Part shown: positions 62,168-64,000 of the stretch, one piece after another
Numbering within the stretch: the stretch's first letter is position 1
Layout: every line of letters starts with the position of its first letter
Source of the DNA: Planctomycetota bacterium
GTDB lineage: Bacteria > Planctomycetota > Planctomycetia > Pirellulales > PALSA-1355
Direction of reading: 5' to 3'
NCBI GenBank assembly: GCA_003389325.1
Contig: QQVE01000059.1
Location: 62,001-126,000, forward strand
DNA length: 64,000 bases
Program-made: the position numbers and the translations under genes
Notes under the pieces: model-generated
Database searches by the model: none
What the model saw: the letters and a program-made list of their open reading frames with translations, nothing else
Told to the model about the DNA's origin: nothing

Positions 62168-64000
62168 ATGGATCCATCGGCCCTCCCCATCGTGAGCGAG
62201 TCGCCCCGCGCGATAGAGCCCGAGGTACGTCCGGCAGCGACGCCGCCGCTTCCGATGACCCGCATCGAAATGGAGGCCCGCGGCTGGGACGCCGTCGACG
62301 TGGTGTTCGTCACCGGCGATGCCTACGTCGATCATCCGAGCTTTGCGATGGCGCTGTTGGGCCGGTTGCTGGAGAGCGAGGGATTTCGCGTGGCGATCCT
62401 CAGCCAGCCCGACTGGCACTCCGCCGAGCCATGGCGCACGTTCGGCCGGCCGCGGCTGTTTTACGGCATCAGCGCGGGCAACATGGACTCAATGATCAAC
62501 CACTACACGGCCAATCGCCGGGTGCGCAACGATGATGCCTACAGCCCGGGAGGAGCTATCGGCCGGCGTCCGGACCGGGCCACGCTGGCCTATTGTCAGC
62601 GGGCGCGCGAAGCGTACCGCGGTGTGCCGGTGGTGGCCGGCGGCGTCGAGGCCAGCCTGCGCCGCATCGCGCACTACGACTACTGGAGCGACAAAGTGCG
62701 TCGCTCGATCCTGATGGACTGCAAGGCCGACCTGCTGGTGTTCGGCATGGGCGAGCGGGGCATCGTCGAAGTGGCTCGGGGTCTGCAAGCGGGAAAAACG
62801 CTTCAGGATCTGCGCGACATGCGCGGCGTCGCCTATCGCTTGGGCGCCAGCGAAACTCCGCCCACCGAAGACACGATCGCGCTTCCCAGCTACGAGGAAG
62901 TGGCCGCCGACAAGCTGGCATTTGCGGCGATGACCAAGATTGCCCACAACGAAACCAACCCGCACAACGCGCGGCGGCTCACGCAGATGCACCAGCGCGA
63001 GTGCGTGGTGGTCAATCCACCGGCATTGCCGCTCTCGGAAGCCGAGATGGACCGGGTGTACGGCCTCCCGTTCACGCGGAAGCCGCATCCGAGCTATGGC
63101 GGGCAGCGGATTCCGGCGTACGAAGTGGTCAAGGATTCGGTGCAGATCATGCGCGGCTGCTTCGGCGGCTGCACGTTCTGCTCGATCACGGCGCACGAGG
63201 GCCGCATCATCCAGAGCCGCAGCCAGGCCTCGGTGCTGGGCGAGATTCGACAGATGGCCGACGACAAAGAGTTTAAGGGCGTCGTCAGCGACATCGGTGG
63301 GCCCACGGCAAACATGTACCAGATGCGCTGCCAGCGTCCCGAGGTCGAAGCCAAGTGCCGCCGGCTGAGTTGCGTGCACCCCACCGTCTGCAAATTGTTG
63401 GGCACCGATCACGGGCCGCTGGTGGAACTGATGAAGGCGGCCCGGGGGCAAGAGGGCGTCAAGAAAGTGCTGGTCGCCTCGGGCATTCGCATGGACCTGG
63501 CCCGGCGCAGTCGGGAGTACATGCGCGAACTGGTCGAGCACCACGTAGGCGGGCACTTGAAGGTGGCCCCCGAGCACACCGACCCCGAAGTGCTGGACCT
63601 GATGAAGAAGCCCGGCGTCGACGACTTCGAGAAGTTTGGCCACGAGTTCGAAAAAGCCTCGCGCCGCGCGGGCAAGAAGCAGTTCCTCGTGCCCTACTTC
63701 ATCGCCAGTCACCCGGGCAGCTCACTCGACTCGATGATCGAGCTGGCCCTGTTTCTGAAGCGCAACCACTATCAGCCGGATCAGGTGCAGGACTTCATTC
63801 CCAGCCCATTCGACATCGCGGCCTGCATGTATCACACGGGCATCGATCCGATGTCGGGCAAACCGGTCTATATCGCCAAGCACCTGCGCGATCGCAGGCT
63901 GCAACGGGCCCTACTGCAATTCTTCAAGCCGGAGAACTACTTCGAAGTGCGACGCGCTCTGGAAAAGGCCGGCCGGCACGACCTGATCGGCAGCGGCTGC
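62168..64000 (+). CDS. YgiQ-type radical SAM protein (3' end outside window)
   Basis: The first 611 residues; the end is outside the window. After an N-terminal domain of about 300 residues (WDAVDVVFVTGDAYVDHPSF, VPVVAGGVEASLRRIAHYDY) the radical SAM domain has the 4Fe-4S motif C331-x3-C335-x2-C338 in MRGCFGGCTFCSITAHEGR. This is the UPF0313/YgiQ family, whose reaction is unknown. I use the ATG at 62168; a GTG at 62117 in the same frame would add 17 residues (beginning PPRSHPYSQD) and cannot be excluded. Confidence 0.93.
   Translation, partial: MDPSALPIVSESPRAIEPEVRPAATPPLPMTRIEMEARGWDAVDVVFVTGDAYVDHPSFAMALLGRLLESEGFRVAILSQPDWHSAEPWRTFGRPRLFYGISAGNMDSMINHYTANRRVRNDDAYSPGGAIGRRPDRATLAYCQRAREAYRGVPVVAGGVEASLRRIAHYDYWSDKVRRSILMDCKADLLVFGMGERGIVEVARGLQAGKTLQDLRDMRGVAYRLGASETPPTEDTIALPSYEEVAADKLAFAAMTKIAHNETNPHNARRLTQMHQRECVVVNPPALPLSEAEMDRVYGLPFTRKPHPSYGGQRIPAYEVVKDSVQIMRGCFGGCTFCSITAHEGRIIQSRSQASVLGEIRQMADDKEFKGVVSDIGGPTANMYQMRCQRPEVEAKCRRLSCVHPTVCKLLGTDHGPLVELMKAARGQEGVKKVLVASGIRMDLARRSREYMRELVEHHVGGHLKVAPEHTDPEVLDLMKKPGVDDFEKFGHEFEKASRRAGKKQFLVPYFIASHPGSSLDSMIELALFLKRNHYQPDQVQDFIPSPFDIAACMYHTGIDPMSGKPVYIAKHLRDRRLQRALLQFFKPENYFEVRRALEKAGRHDLIGSGC

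Overview
The window is GC-rich chromosomal DNA of a planctomycete, most likely of the Pirellulales type. The markers are a DUF1559-type prepilin protein, a PEP-CTERM protein, several secreted or membrane proteins of planctomycete style without wider homologues that I recognise, a planctomycete-like GyrA, GTG and TTG starts, and heptosyltransferase-type outer-membrane genes. I see no insertion sequence, prophage, CRISPR array, rRNA or tRNA. Gene density is high and most genes are housekeeping or metabolic. Protein assignments are by recognition of motifs, not by database search.

Layout. 1-6793 is one leftward operon for acyl-CoA oxidation: a TetR repressor, EtfB, EtfA, a membrane Fe-S ETF:quinone oxidoreductase (EMO/DUF224 type) and two different acyl-CoA dehydrogenases, the last cut by the window edge. 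The TetR promoter has a near-palindromic operator over its start point. 6800-7280 holds no convincing gene but carries a dense set of hairpins. 7283-10009 is a leftward group of planctomycete exported proteins (small hypothetical, PEP-CTERM, pseudopilin, cysteine-rich). 10522-14151 is rightward pabA/trpG, moeA and lnt. 14234-18804 is a cell-elongation operon with its own strong promoter: an MreC-like coiled-coil protein, an 82-residue membrane protein, MreB and PBP2. gyrA, ugd and cutA follow to 24204, with a small leftward gene between ugd and cutA.

24218-27421 is leftward: two small envelope proteins, a methyltransferase, a pterin dehydratase and a response regulator. 27783-29141 is an exported carboxypeptidase-regulatory-like protein. 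29181-36353 is a leftward LysR-gltB-gltD nitrogen-assimilation operon. A secreted cyclophilin, rsmD and a cupin follow, then a two-component pair (NtrC-type regulator and kinase, 39083-41934). 42345-46517 holds two exported proteins, the second with MORN-like repeats and a strong terminator. Behind it, 46636-46981 has its own sigma70 promoter, internal hairpins and a second strong terminator but no plausible gene, so it looks like an orphan structured RNA of about 310 nt.

47028-52053 is leftward glgC, asnB-type amidotransferase, GT4 glycosyltransferase and hpt. 52312-55228 is rightward (FHA, DUF255 thioredoxin-like, ASCH). The rest mixes envelope functions (membrane protein, M28 peptidase, DUF4254, heptosyltransferase), a short-chain dehydrogenase, a pyruvate/indolepyruvate decarboxylase with a clear promoter, a small membrane protein and a YgiQ-type radical SAM protein running off the right edge.

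The points I would look at first are the orphan RNA at 46671-46981, the non-standard MreC-like/MreB/PBP2 operon, the hairpin-rich element at 6854-7170, the self-regulated ETF operon, and the GyrA with alanine and proline at the two quinolone-determining positions.
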